Assembly (NCBI GenBank): GCA_031549905.1
Contig: JAVBPC010000010.1
Location: 7,383 to 71,382 of the forward strand
Reading direction: 5' to 3'
DNA: 64,000 bases
DNA from: Avichristensenella sp031549905
Lineage (GTDB): Bacteria > Bacillota > Clostridia > Christensenellales > Aristaeellaceae
Shown here: piece by piece, positions 33,805 through 42,000 of the stretch
How the letters are laid out: the number at the start of each line of letters is the position of its first letter
Numbering within the stretch: position 1 is the first letter of the stretch
Position numbers and translations under genes: made by a program
The notes under the pieces: generated by a model
Told to the model about the DNA's origin: nothing
Databases searched by the model: none
The model's input: the letters and a program-made list of their open reading frames with translations, nothing else

Positions 33805-33981
33805 ATGGGATTCTTTTTTGCCGGATGCCCTCAAATAAAACCCGCTTCGTCATCAGGTCGGCAGGCAAAACAAGACGCCTTGCGGGCTAAACGACACAGC
33901 GAAAGACAGACCCAGCAAAAAAACCGAAGGCAATTACGGAAACCAAATCAAAACAACGGAGGGTATAACTATGGCAGATAA
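33805..33981 (+). CDS. Possible 58-residue basic protein
   Basis: A short frame with a moderate binding site (GGCGGGAG) encodes a highly basic, glutamine-rich sequence and overlaps the next start by 11 bases. Its composition would suit a nucleic-acid-binding protein, but coding status is uncertain and no family is recognised. Confidence 0.3.
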   Translation: MGFFFAGCPQIKPASSSGRQAKQDALRAKRHSERQTQQKNRRQLRKPNQNNGGYNYGR

Positions 33982-34432
33982 CGATTTGACCGCAACAGGT
34001 GGGAGTACAACCCAAACCGGCATGGAGGCCGGGGAAAATACACCCGTACAAAGCGGGGAACGGACTTTTTCGCAGGTGGAGCTTGATCGGATCGTGCAAA
34101 CGCGTATCGCACAGGAACGATCCCGGAGTGAAGCGCCGCTTGCAGCGAAGGAACAGGAACTCGCACAACGTGAGTTGCTGTTGACGGCTAGGGAGCGCTT
34201 TGCGCAGGAAGGGCTACCGGGTGACCTCCTGCCCATCGTGAACGTCCATGATGCTGATTCCCTGGACACCATTGTGGGCTTGCTTAAAACGCATCTGAGC
34301 ACGCCTCAGCGCCAGCAAGCTGCAAACACAACCCCGCTGCCGCTGTTTACTCGACCGGTGCCGCCTGGACAGGCTGCACCCGTTGCCGACCCAATCCGGT
34401 GCGCGATGGGCCTAAACGGAAAGGATGTATAA
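33971..34432 (+). CDS. Phage scaffold-like protein (DUF4355-type)
   Basis: A 153-residue protein preceded by CGGAGGG. TFSQVELDRIVQTRIAQERS, a coiled-coil-like helix rich in Glu, Gln and Arg, then a proline-rich tail, match the DUF4355 proteins found immediately before major capsid genes in Firmicute phages and thought to be scaffolds for procapsid assembly. The capsid-like gene follows six bases later, as expected. Confidence 0.82.
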   Translation: MADNDLTATGGSTTQTGMEAGENTPVQSGERTFSQVELDRIVQTRIAQERSRSEAPLAAKEQELAQRELLLTARERFAQEGLPGDLLPIVNVHDADSLDTIVGLLKTHLSTPQRQQAANTTPLPLFTRPVPPGQAAPVADPIRCAMGLNGKDV

Positions 34433-34437
34433 CTACT

Positions 34438-35274
34438 ATGGCGATAGAACTGGCCGCAAAATTCTTTGCTGCGACTGACGAAATATTCAGCACAGAATCT
34501 AAGAAATCATTGCTCACAAATACTGATTTCAGTTGGAGTGGTGCGCATAGCATCAAGGTTTACTCAATTAGTACGTCAGAGATGCGCGATTATGGCCGCA
34601 CTGGGCCTAAACCTGGTGTGTGGTCACGTTATGGTGAAGTTAAAGACCTTGATGCAACCACGCAAGAAATGATCTTGCGTCGTGATCGCTCGTTCACCCA
34701 CACGATTGACCGATTGGACAACGACGAAACCGCTCAGCAACTTGCTGCCGCATCGTCGCTCGCTAGGCAATTACGACAGGTTGTCGTACCAGAAATTGAC
34801 GCATACTGTGTCAACGAACTGTGTTCGGGCGCTGGACAAGTTCCGGCAGCAAAGACACTTTCTGCGACGAATGTTTATGCTGAAATCGTGAAAGCGACAA
34901 CTGCCTTGGATAATGGGGAAGTACCAGAAGTTGGACGATTTCTGCTTGTTACGGCGGAAACGTATGCGCTGCTGAAACAGGCTGAGGATGTCGTGCTTGA
35001 AACGAGTGTTGGGCAGGATATGCGTCTAAAAGGCACGATTGCAAATCTTGATGGGTACAACATCGTTCGAATTCCGGCTTCTCGCGTGCCTGTTGGTTTT
35101 GGCTTTCTCGCAGGGCATCCGGTCTGTGCTTGTGCGCCAGTGAAACTTGCAGACTACAAAATTCATCAGTCACCGCCAGGAATTTCAGGCGATCTGATCG
35201 AAGGACGCGTTTGTTACGATTGTTACGTCTTGGGAAACAAAAAGAATGGTCTCTATTATCAGTCGATTAGCTAA
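34438..35274 (+). CDS. Major capsid protein
   Basis: A 278-residue protein whose order and composition fit phage coat proteins paired with DUF4355 scaffolds. It has an N-terminal helical arm, SIKVYSISTSEMRDYGR, then HTIDRLDNDETAQQLAAASSLARQLRQVVVPEIDAY, a helix-rich segment equivalent to the spine region of HK97-like shells. DNA here is AT-richer than in the chromosome. ATG at 34438 has AAAGGA somewhat distant upstream. A strong terminator directly follows, which may let the capsid message accumulate independently of the terminase genes. Fold class is inferred. Confidence 0.8.
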   Translation: MAIELAAKFFAATDEIFSTESKKSLLTNTDFSWSGAHSIKVYSISTSEMRDYGRTGPKPGVWSRYGEVKDLDATTQEMILRRDRSFTHTIDRLDNDETAQQLAAASSLARQLRQVVVPEIDAYCVNELCSGAGQVPAAKTLSATNVYAEIVKATTALDNGEVPEVGRFLLVTAETYALLKQAEDVVLETSVGQDMRLKGTIANLDGYNIVRIPASRVPVGFGFLAGHPVCACAPVKLADYKIHQSPPGISGDLIEGRVCYDCYVLGNKKNGLYYQSIS

Positions 35275-35282
35275 TGACGATG

Positions 35283-35311
35283 GGCGCATGGCGTCAGCTG
35301 TGCGCCTTTTT
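35283..35311 (+). terminator. Intrinsic terminator between capsid and terminase genes
   Basis: GGCGCA (35283-35288) pairs with TGCGCC (35301-35306), followed by five T residues. Partial read-through would set a high capsid to terminase ratio. Confidence 0.75.
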
Positions 35312-35327
35312 ATGGAGTGATATAAGT

Positions 35328-35813
35328 ATGGGTAGGCAATGTTCCGTTTGCACACATGTCCAATCCGAGGCAATTAACCTTGAGCTTGCAAGGAATATAC
35401 CTATGCGCAGTACTGCTGGGAAGTTCGGCGTCAGTCTGGCTTCGTTGGCTCGCCACAAGCAGCACATGCCGCAAGTTATGATAGACCCACCTGTTATGTT
35501 ACCGGTAGCAGCTGGGCCGCTTGAAAACATCTTGGCGCGTGTTGCAGAGCTTGACAGTCGTCTTGAAGTCATTTTTGAAAAAGCACAAACTCAGAACCCC
35601 GCGCTAGCCTTACGAGTCTTGAAGGAATGCCGCGAAAATATTGCACTCGTTGCCCGGCTTGCCGAAAGCTTAACGCAAGCCCAGCCGGCAAATATGCTTG
35701 CAGCGACAAGCCCGGAATGGATTGCTTTGCGCGGAGCAATACTCAGGGCATTGGCAGAGCATCCCGATGCTCAAAAAGCCATTGTAGCTGCACTGGGGGG
35801 GATGGGGGAGTGA
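35328..35813 (+). CDS. Putative small terminase subunit, helix-turn-helix with CxxC motif
   Basis: A 161-residue protein. The start at 35328 follows GGAG; an upstream in-frame start would run through the terminator hairpin. It begins with MGRQCSVCTH, a possible zinc knuckle, followed by a helix-turn-helix (NIPMRSTAGKFGVSLASLARHKQHM) and long helices. This arrangement and the overlap with the terminase ATPase gene (GTGA) suggest the DNA-recognition subunit of the packaging motor. The family is not firmly recognised, so the role rests mainly on context. Confidence 0.65.
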   Translation: MGRQCSVCTHVQSEAINLELARNIPMRSTAGKFGVSLASLARHKQHMPQVMIDPPVMLPVAAGPLENILARVAELDSRLEVIFEKAQTQNPALALRVLKECRENIALVARLAESLTQAQPANMLAATSPEWIALRGAILRALAEHPDAQKAIVAALGGMGE

Positions 35814-36553
35814 CACTCAAAAACGATCTTCTCGTTTCGCTTGACGCGGCAGCGTTTTCCCAAAGCATCGGTATCACGCCTGACCCGTGGCAGCAGGAAG
35901 TTCTGCGCGCTCAGGATCGGCGGATTATTTTGAACTGTTGCCGTCAAAGTGGCAAATCGACAACCACAGCAACAAAAGCTCTTCACGTTGCGATGTTTAG
36001 ACCGAAGTCACTTGTTCTAATTGCATCGCCATCCATGCGACAATCACAAGAACTATTCAGAAAAGTCCAAGCCGCATATTACGCAATGGAAGCACGCCCG
36101 GTATTGATTGAGGACAATAAGTTAAGCCTTGCGTTTGATAATGGTTCTAGGATAATATCTTTGCCAGGGGTGGCAGATACGGTTCGAGGTTTTAGTGCTG
36201 TGACTATGCTTATTTGTGATGAAAGCGCACAAATAGCTGATGCCTTCTTTGCGGCAGTCCTACCCATGCTTGTTGTGGGGGATGGGCAGCTTATTCTGAT
36301 GTCCACGCCGTATGGGAAACGGGGGTATTTCTTCAGCGAGTGGAGTACAGGAATTGATTGGCTTCGTATACAAGTGACTGCCAATCAATGCCCAAGAATC
36401 ACACCTGCACAACTTGAAAGACAGCGGAAAAGTCTTGGTGATCTTTTTTACCGGCAGGAATACCAGTGTGAATTTTGTGAAACCGAAGACCAAACATTTC
36501 GGCTCGACTATGTTGAAGCGGCGTTTGCCGATGATGTTTTACCACTATTTTGA
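35810..36553 (+). CDS. Terminase large subunit, ATPase half (separate gene)
   Basis: A 247-residue protein with a GTG start overlapping the preceding stop. Walker A CRQSGKST (44-51) and Walker B TMLICDES (Asp138, Glu139) are those of phage packaging ATPases; the coupling segment LILMSTPYGKRGYF follows. The frame stops at VEAAFADDVLPLF, which is where full-length TerL proteins pass into the nuclease domain. The nuclease is encoded by the next gene in another frame with its own binding site. It should power DNA translocation into the capsid. Confidence 0.9.
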   Translation: MTLKNDLLVSLDAAAFSQSIGITPDPWQQEVLRAQDRRIILNCCRQSGKSTTTATKALHVAMFRPKSLVLIASPSMRQSQELFRKVQAAYYAMEARPVLIEDNKLSLAFDNGSRIISLPGVADTVRGFSAVTMLICDESAQIADAFFAAVLPMLVVGDGQLILMSTPYGKRGYFFSEWSTGIDWLRIQVTANQCPRITPAQLERQRKSLGDLFYRQEYQCEFCETEDQTFRLDYVEAAFADDVLPLF

Positions 36554-36564
36554 GGGGGACAACT

Positions 36565-37236
36565 ATGGACTACTCACACATCCCATTTCCCACTGAAGAC
36601 ATGGGGCCACACATTCAACAAAGGCACTTCTTCATTTCCGCTGACTTAGGGCAATCAAACGATTATACCGCAATAAGTGTTCTTGAACGCATTACAACAG
36701 GTGAGGGATGGCTCGGGTATCGTGGAAACGGACTGCGCGAGCATCATCTCCGGCACCTTGAAAGGCATCGTGGTGTGTCCTATGTTGACATCGCTGACCG
36801 GCTGACAGAGCTATTTCATGCACCGCAGCTAGAAGATCACGATAGGGCGCTCATATTTGACCGCACAGGGCTTGGTTCACCTTTCCACGATATGTTGCTT
36901 GCCTCGGGTTTCCGAGCCGCCTTGACGGGAATTACGATTACTGGCGGCGATGTGCCGACGTTCAACAATCGTGCATGGCATGTACCGAAGCGCGATCTAG
37001 TGTCATCCTTGCAGCTTCTCCTACAATCCGGTAATCTCAAGATTGCCCGAGGTTTGCAAGATGCTGATGTGTTTCTCGACGAGATGGCGGCATTCCGTAC
37101 CAAGATCACGGCCAGTGCACATGATCTTTATGGTGCCAAGGGAACAGGCCACGACGATGTTGTGCTCTCCGTCGCCATGGCCTGTTGGGCAGCGACACAA
37201 AGAAAATGGCGATTCGGAAATGTCGATAATATGTGA
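36565..37236 (+). CDS. Terminase large subunit, nuclease half (separate gene)
   Basis: A 223-residue RNase H-like nuclease domain. ATG at 36565 is preceded by GAGGGGG, which overlaps nothing coding. FFISADLGQSNDYTAISVLE supplies the first metal-binding Asp (Asp27), LIFDRTGLG the second acidic position, and KGTGHDDVVLSVAMACW the third, as in TerL nucleases. The stop of the ATPase gene lies 12 bases upstream and the frames differ, so this is a split protein or an old frameshift stabilised by a new start. It would cut concatemers during packaging. Confidence 0.88.
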   Translation: MDYSHIPFPTEDMGPHIQQRHFFISADLGQSNDYTAISVLERITTGEGWLGYRGNGLREHHLRHLERHRGVSYVDIADRLTELFHAPQLEDHDRALIFDRTGLGSPFHDMLLASGFRAALTGITITGGDVPTFNNRAWHVPKRDLVSSLQLLLQSGNLKIARGLQDADVFLDEMAAFRTKITASAHDLYGAKGTGHDDVVLSVAMACWAATQRKWRFGNVDNM

Positions 37237-37449
37237 TTGATAGAGTGTCGAATGGCGCTCTTTTCTTGTTGCTGAGACATAGCGAATTTTCGCCCGGAAC
37301 ATGCTGGTTTTTGACCACTATTTTGACCACAATGCAGATTAATTTGCATGAAACCAGACTAGATAAGTCGGATTAAAAAGCTATATATTTCAAGGGTTTT
37401 CTATACTTGGCTTGGCGCAGTTATACGCAATTCTATCTGCTTTATGAAA
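37237..37449. other. Right end of the element, non-coding
   Basis: This stretch holds a probable terminator (AGAGTGT at 37242 paired with GCGCTCT, then TTTC, to about 37266), the right 21-bp terminal repeat and an AT-rich region leading to attR. It also includes TGGCGCAGTT at 37413-37422, identical to a piece of tRNA-Pro. No gene is seen. Confidence 0.6.
37310..37330 (+). repeat. Right copy of 21-bp terminal direct repeat
   Basis: Exact match and same orientation as 29034-29054. It lies about 120 bases inside attR, compatible with an integrase arm site. Confidence 0.7.
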
Positions 37450-37473
37450 TTCAAATCCTCTCACCCAGACCAC
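37450..37473 (+). repeat. attR core
   Basis: Exact 24-bp copy of the tRNA-Pro 3' end, marking the right junction of the element with the chromosome. Confidence 0.93.
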
Positions 37474-37474
37474 G

Positions 37475-37513
37475 AAAAAGCCCTTGAAAACGTTGAGTTT
37501 TCAAGGGCTTTTT
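37475..37513. terminator. Native terminator of tRNA-Pro, displaced beyond attR
   Basis: A perfect 17-bp stem, AAAAAGCCCTTGAAAAC with its complement (37497-37513), around a five-base loop and ending in T residues. It was presumably the original terminator of tRNA-Pro and may now also act on transcripts leaving the element. Confidence 0.85.
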
Positions 37514-37612
37514 ACATATATGCACCTGTAACCCCAAATACGGGGAAATGCATCGTTATCAGGGCGATGCACGCGCACATCGCCGCCCGCCGCATATTTA
37601 CGGATGTCCGCA

Positions 37613-39541
37613 TCACCACTCTGGTGCGGTTGACGAAGGTGTCTGCGCTGGCGGAATCAATAACTCTTTCTCTTCCAGCAACAGTTGCACCGGGTATTTT
37701 CCGGCAGGAAGTGTCAACCCGTATTGATTCCCAGTGTTTTCTTTCTCCTCAAGCACTACCAGATAATCGTATTGCGACAGCGCAGTGTCCCATTGTTCGG
37801 GCGACGCTTCCGCCACCGCGTCTACATGCGCGTCAAAGAGAAAGTACCTGGCAACATACTGCAGGTAATGGTCGGAAATTTGCCTATCCGTATCCGTGGC
37901 ATACAGGAGGTGTTTTTCCTGATCCTCCTGCGCCCAGTTGTCCCCGAGGATCGCCTCCACCCGCGCCGGGAGTGACGCCGGGTATGCCTCCCGCATGCTG
38001 TTCATGCCGGCGATTTCCGATTGCAGAATAATGCCCGTGGCTATGACACACGCGAGGGTGACGCTCTGATACACATCCTTGTGCCAGCGGCTTTTGAAGG
38101 CGCGCGGGTCGTACTTTTCCTGCGTGCGGATGTGCAGTGAACTTTCGACATTGCCGGCGATACACATACCAAGCGCACCGACAAAGAAGATGGTGATGGA
38201 GGAGGCATAGCGTTCGAACCCGGCCAGTATGAGCGCTTCCTCTGTGGGCATGGTTAGAAGATACATGCCCCAAATGCCGACGTAATAAACGACAACGGCG
38301 ATATCCAGCGTGCACAAGCAGCGAAGCAGCCGCCACCGCCGTCCAAAGCCGAACCGCGCGACCAGATAAGCTATCAACCCCAAAGCGTTACAGGCCGCGA
38401 AAACGGTAATGCCCATGCTCCCTGGCGTAAATATAGCATCTATATAGGCATCGGTGATCTTGGCGATGATCTCCGGCGTTTTTTCGGAGTACACTTCCTG
38501 GATGTTTTCAGCGCTTACGGTATGCTTGGAGTTCACGCCCTTCAGGTCGACCGACACATGAAGCTGCCAGGAGAGAAAGCTTGCAACGGCAAAGGCGATG
38601 GCAAGCAGCGCTGCCGCAAGTCTGACAGGGACACTCTCTCTGGCAGGCGGCTTTTCTTCGGAACGTTGCCCACGTTTGCTCAAAACGACAGACAAGAGAT
38701 AGACCGCGGCGAGACCCGCAAAGAACAAACCGCTGGTTTTTGCGATTGTTAGCAGCGCGAGCATAGGCGCGCAGAGAAAGCATGCCCGCCAGAAGCTGTC
38801 ACGGTGAGTACTTGCGGTGGCGACCGCACAGAGCGCCAGTGCCGGTAGCAATAAATCCACTAGCAGGGTATTCATTCGAATGGCTTGATTCAAAAAGCAC
38901 AGCGTCGCCAGGCTCAAGCCCAGCACGCTGGCAGGCAAGAGCCTGCGCGAACGCTCCACCACCCCGAATACCGCGTAGAAGCAAGCAAGAATCAGCACCG
39001 CCTGACCAATCAGCATGACGCCCTCGGAGCGGCCGACAATTTTGCAAAAGAAGTACAAAAAGGACGTGCTGCCAAGAGGATAGGTGGAAAAATCGATCAG
39101 CGCGGCACCCGCATCGGGAAACCGGTCGTATATCAATAGGTATTTTACCGCAACACCCCAGTGAGAGAAATTATCGTAGTGCACAAAGCGCGCGCTGTAT
39201 AGGGCGGCAAACAGTATGACAGTGCAGCACGCAAACGCGATAGCTACCATGCTTACGCTTTTCCGCGGGAAAAAGGCTTCGGGCAACTTGCCGCGAAGCA
39301 GATACGCGACGAACAGGAAAATCCCCGTGCCAAAGATGACCCAACAGGCGATGGGCAGGATCCCCAGCAGGCCGGAGGTATATACAGCGCACGCAATAGC
39401 AGACAGGATAAACGCCCAATAGCTCCGGCTATGCACGCGCAATTTGCTCTGCATCAGCATATAGTACCCTGCGATGGACAACCCGAAGGTCAGGAACCGT
39501 AGTGCGGTAATGATAAGCAAATAAGCGTCGGATGGTATCAT
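37613..39541 (-). CDS. Multi-pass membrane protein, GT-C glycosyltransferase-like
   Basis: A 642-residue protein with roughly twelve membrane helices and a soluble C-terminal domain. The ATG at 39541 overlaps the stop of the synthase gene by four bases; the longer frame upstream is in overlap. After the first helices, HYDNFSHWGVAVKYLLIYDRFP resembles the first extracytoplasmic loop of GT-C lipid-linked sugar transferases, which carries acidic residues. The tail has charged segments (YLVVLEEKENTGNQYGLTLPAGKYPVQL). Coupling to the BcsA-like gene suggests it modifies or exports the polysaccharide. Enzyme activity is inference. Confidence 0.65.
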   Translation of the reverse strand: MIPSDAYLLIITALRFLTFGLSIAGYYMLMQSKLRVHSRSYWAFILSAIACAVYTSGLLGILPIACWVIFGTGIFLFVAYLLRGKLPEAFFPRKSVSMVAIAFACCTVILFAALYSARFVHYDNFSHWGVAVKYLLIYDRFPDAGAALIDFSTYPLGSTSFLYFFCKIVGRSEGVMLIGQAVLILACFYAVFGVVERSRRLLPASVLGLSLATLCFLNQAIRMNTLLVDLLLPALALCAVATASTHRDSFWRACFLCAPMLALLTIAKTSGLFFAGLAAVYLLSVVLSKRGQRSEEKPPARESVPVRLAAALLAIAFAVASFLSWQLHVSVDLKGVNSKHTVSAENIQEVYSEKTPEIIAKITDAYIDAIFTPGSMGITVFAACNALGLIAYLVARFGFGRRWRLLRCLCTLDIAVVVYYVGIWGMYLLTMPTEEALILAGFERYASSITIFFVGALGMCIAGNVESSLHIRTQEKYDPRAFKSRWHKDVYQSVTLACVIATGIILQSEIAGMNSMREAYPASLPARVEAILGDNWAQEDQEKHLLYATDTDRQISDHYLQYVARYFLFDAHVDAVAEASPEQWDTALSQYDYLVVLEEKENTGNQYGLTLPAGKYPVQLLLEEKELLIPPAQTPSSTAPEW

Positions 39542-41868
39542 GCGCACCGCCCTTTCCCTTCGTCGGCGTCTTCCTTTGCTTCCCTGTGCTTCACCCTGGG
39601 GGTTTCGGATCCGCCTTCCGCCTGTGCGATCCATATATCCAGCAGCTCAGCGAAGACCGGGCTATAGATGAGATCTTGCCAGTTCTCTACCGTAAAGCGC
39701 AGGCAGGTGCCGGTCCCTTCCGTCTGCACCGCCTCAGGGTTGATCAGCACCATCGTCATTCCGCCGTCCAGGCTCAAAACTTGCCTGCCAAAGGGCAGGA
39801 CGTGGCTGACCTCCGCAAGCAGCGCATGCCGGTAATCAAAGGCGATAAGCGTACCGCAAAACCCGTCATCGGTCGATACCGGCGCACTGAGCGCGATGTG
39901 GGGGAGCGTGCTCTTTCCGCTCTCCTGCTTTTTTGCGTGGTGCGACAGATTCATAAGCAGATCATCGGCAGCGGTTATCCAGGGGTCCATTTTGATTGGC
40001 AGGGAGTGCATGCGGTCATACACTACCTGCATGTACTGGCGGCGGTTTGCGTCATCCATGGCGGTGATGCGGGCGCCGTAATGCCACAGCCCGCCCTGCT
40101 GATACACGCGCTCTATCACGCCCTGGAAGGATGCACGGTAGCGGCCGGCAGAAACGGTAAAGGAAACGGGTGTATCGGGTGGTATGTATTCCGGCCGGTC
40201 CAGCACGAAGTTCAGTCCCGCTTCGGATACATCGGTGGTGATAGTATACAGCTCACGGCCTGCGTAGGTCACCCGCAGCTGTTCCCGGGCGATGAACCGC
40301 TCGGTCCGCCGGTACTGCGGCCTGCCCATCATAAAGAATACGGCGTAAAGCAGGTTGATCAGATTGCGTATCAACCAAAATGCGATGATGCTGCTATACA
40401 CCAGCGCTAAGCCGTACTTGCCGTATGTGAATTTAATTATCCCCGCCACCGACATCCCGATCAGCACAAGGTGCGGAATGGCGTAGCGAAAACACCGCTC
40501 TTCTTCGGAATGAGCGGTCTTTTTCGTCACTTTGAATTTTTTCTGCTTGATACCCAGGCATTCCAACAGCACGGGTATAATCATATAAGGCATCATGATT
40601 GTATCGACAACCTGTGCCCAGCGCTGGTTTCTCAGTTCGCTATCCAGCAAGCGCATGGAGAGGTTATAAAAGAGGTGGCTTGGCGCCCAGAACAGCAGGA
40701 TATCCCAGAATCCCACCTTCGCGATGCGCAGGCCGAACAGCGCAAAAAGGATGGGCGCGAGAATGAAGATCAGCCGCCGGGCAAAGCTCCACCAGTAAGA
40801 CAGGCTGAGCATGTAGCTGATGCGCGCCGGCACGGAAAGGCCTTTGCGAAAGGGGAGACGGGTGTTTTTGATGCTCTGTATCACGCCCCGCGCCCAGCGG
40901 ATGCGCTGGGTGAGCATGCTGCGTATGGAGGTGGGCGTCAGACCGCTGGCCAGCACCTCCTTGGTGGCGTAGGTGGTGTACCCAAGGCTCTGTATCAGGA
41001 TGCCGGTTTCAAAATCCTCCGTGATGGTATCGGTGGGGAAACCGCCGATCTCTTCCAACGCGGCGCGGGCCAGCACGGTGTTGCTGCCCGTATATGCCGC
41101 GGCGTTGGAACTGTTGCGCGAAACATTGATCTCCTTGGTAAAAAAATCCTGCTCGTTGGGAATAGCGCGCTCGGAAAACAGGTTGTGCTGGAATAAATCA
41201 GGATTATAGAAGCTTTGCGGGGTTTGGACGAACCCGACCTTGGCGTGCTTGTCAATCTCTTTAGGTCTGCGGGGCACCCAACGGCCCTTTTTCTTTTTCA
41301 TCTTCGGAAGGAAGAAATAGGGCACGCTGCGCAGCAAAAAGGTGCTGCGCGGTATCATATCCGCATCAAAGGTTACCACCAGCGGGGAAGTGGTTTGGGC
41401 CAGCGCGTTGTTAAGGTTTCCGGATTTTGCATGCTTGTTGCCGGCCAGCCCAAGCCAACGCACGCCCAGCGAGTTTGCCAGGGTTTCCATTTCCGGGCGG
41501 TTCCCATCATCGCAGAGGTAGATATGCACCTTATGCTTATCGGGATATTCCATGAAAGTGCATGCGTTTAGCGTTTTGTACAGCAACTCTACCGGTTCAT
41601 TGTGGGTAGCTACGAACACGTCCACATCCGGGTACCACGCCTCCGGAATCTCGGGCAGCTCAAGGGTCGTCACTTTGCCGCGCCGCCAGAATAGCTCGAA
41701 TGTGCCCAGCGCGGATTCGATTTCGGCCCATAGCAGCAGCACACCCATGAGCAACGCAAACCAGCCCTCGCCCAGCGGAAGAGTGAAAAACAGCCGCCAG
41801 AGCAGGTAGAGGCTCATCAGACAGGCGGTTGCAATGAACAGCATACGTTCCCGGTTTTTTTTCATCAT
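39538..41868 (-). CDS. BcsA-like GT2 polysaccharide synthase with PilZ domain
   Basis: About 776 residues from ATG 41868; the frame extends to 41997, but that part lies at or above the promoter. Membrane helices flank a GT2 domain with DDG, DADM, TEDFETG and QRIRW, the D, DxD, TED and QxxRW set of cellulose synthase-type enzymes. The C-terminal PilZ domain has RRTER and DVSEAG, the residues that bind c-di-GMP, so polymerisation is probably c-di-GMP-activated. No BcsB, BcsZ or other cellulose genes are nearby; the polymer may be cellulose, a mixed beta-glucan or other. The binding site before 41868 is weak. Confidence 0.88.
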   Translation of the reverse strand: MMKKNRERMLFIATACLMSLYLLWRLFFTLPLGEGWFALLMGVLLLWAEIESALGTFELFWRRGKVTTLELPEIPEAWYPDVDVFVATHNEPVELLYKTLNACTFMEYPDKHKVHIYLCDDGNRPEMETLANSLGVRWLGLAGNKHAKSGNLNNALAQTTSPLVVTFDADMIPRSTFLLRSVPYFFLPKMKKKKGRWVPRRPKEIDKHAKVGFVQTPQSFYNPDLFQHNLFSERAIPNEQDFFTKEINVSRNSSNAAAYTGSNTVLARAALEEIGGFPTDTITEDFETGILIQSLGYTTYATKEVLASGLTPTSIRSMLTQRIRWARGVIQSIKNTRLPFRKGLSVPARISYMLSLSYWWSFARRLIFILAPILFALFGLRIAKVGFWDILLFWAPSHLFYNLSMRLLDSELRNQRWAQVVDTIMMPYMIIPVLLECLGIKQKKFKVTKKTAHSEEERCFRYAIPHLVLIGMSVAGIIKFTYGKYGLALVYSSIIAFWLIRNLINLLYAVFFMMGRPQYRRTERFIAREQLRVTYAGRELYTITTDVSEAGLNFVLDRPEYIPPDTPVSFTVSAGRYRASFQGVIERVYQQGGLWHYGARITAMDDANRRQYMQVVYDRMHSLPIKMDPWITAADDLLMNLSHHAKKQESGKSTLPHIALSAPVSTDDGFCGTLIAFDYRHALLAEVSHVLPFGRQVLSLDGGMTMVLINPEAVQTEGTGTCLRFTVENWQDLIYSPVFAELLDIWIAQAEGGSETPRVKHREAKEDADEGKGRCA

Positions 41869-41967
41869 CGTTGCGGAATGATCGATCCGCGCGTGTGTCG
41901 TGCGCAAAAGTGGATTTCTAGCAGGAGAAATGTTACATGCAGGATACATCGTTTGGTTACACGTTGA

Positions 41968-41997
41968 ATTATACAGTCTCGATTTTATTGTTGTCAA
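41968..41997 (-). promoter_or_regulatory. Strong promoter of the synthase operon
   Basis: On the reverse strand, TTGACA (41992-41997) and TATAAT (41968-41973) are both consensus, with an 18-base spacer. Transcription would begin near 41961, leaving a leader of about 90 bases before ATG 41868. Confidence 0.88.
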
Positions 41998-42000
41998 GAA

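Larger units (their letters stand above)
28943..37473. mobile_element. 8.5-kb integrative element in tRNA-Pro, candidate capsid-forming satellite or reduced prophage
   Basis: Bounded by identical 24-bp copies of the tRNA 3' end (28943-28966 and 37450-37473) with the integrase gene next to attL. Gene content in order: integrase and repressor leftward; excisionase, primase remnant, replication protein, small genes, scaffold, capsid, small-terminase-like, terminase ATPase and terminase nuclease rightward. No portal, head protease, tail, holin or endolysin is recognisable and there is no room for them. The structural part is clearly more AT-rich than the flanking chromosome. The size and content fit PICI-type satellites that make their own capsid, or a prophage remnant. 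Confidence 0.88.

Noticed and set aside
41869..41997. N-terminal extension of the BcsA-like synthase to 41997
   Set aside because: A consensus promoter lies within this stretch, so transcription starts too late for most of it, and the sequence is not protein-like.
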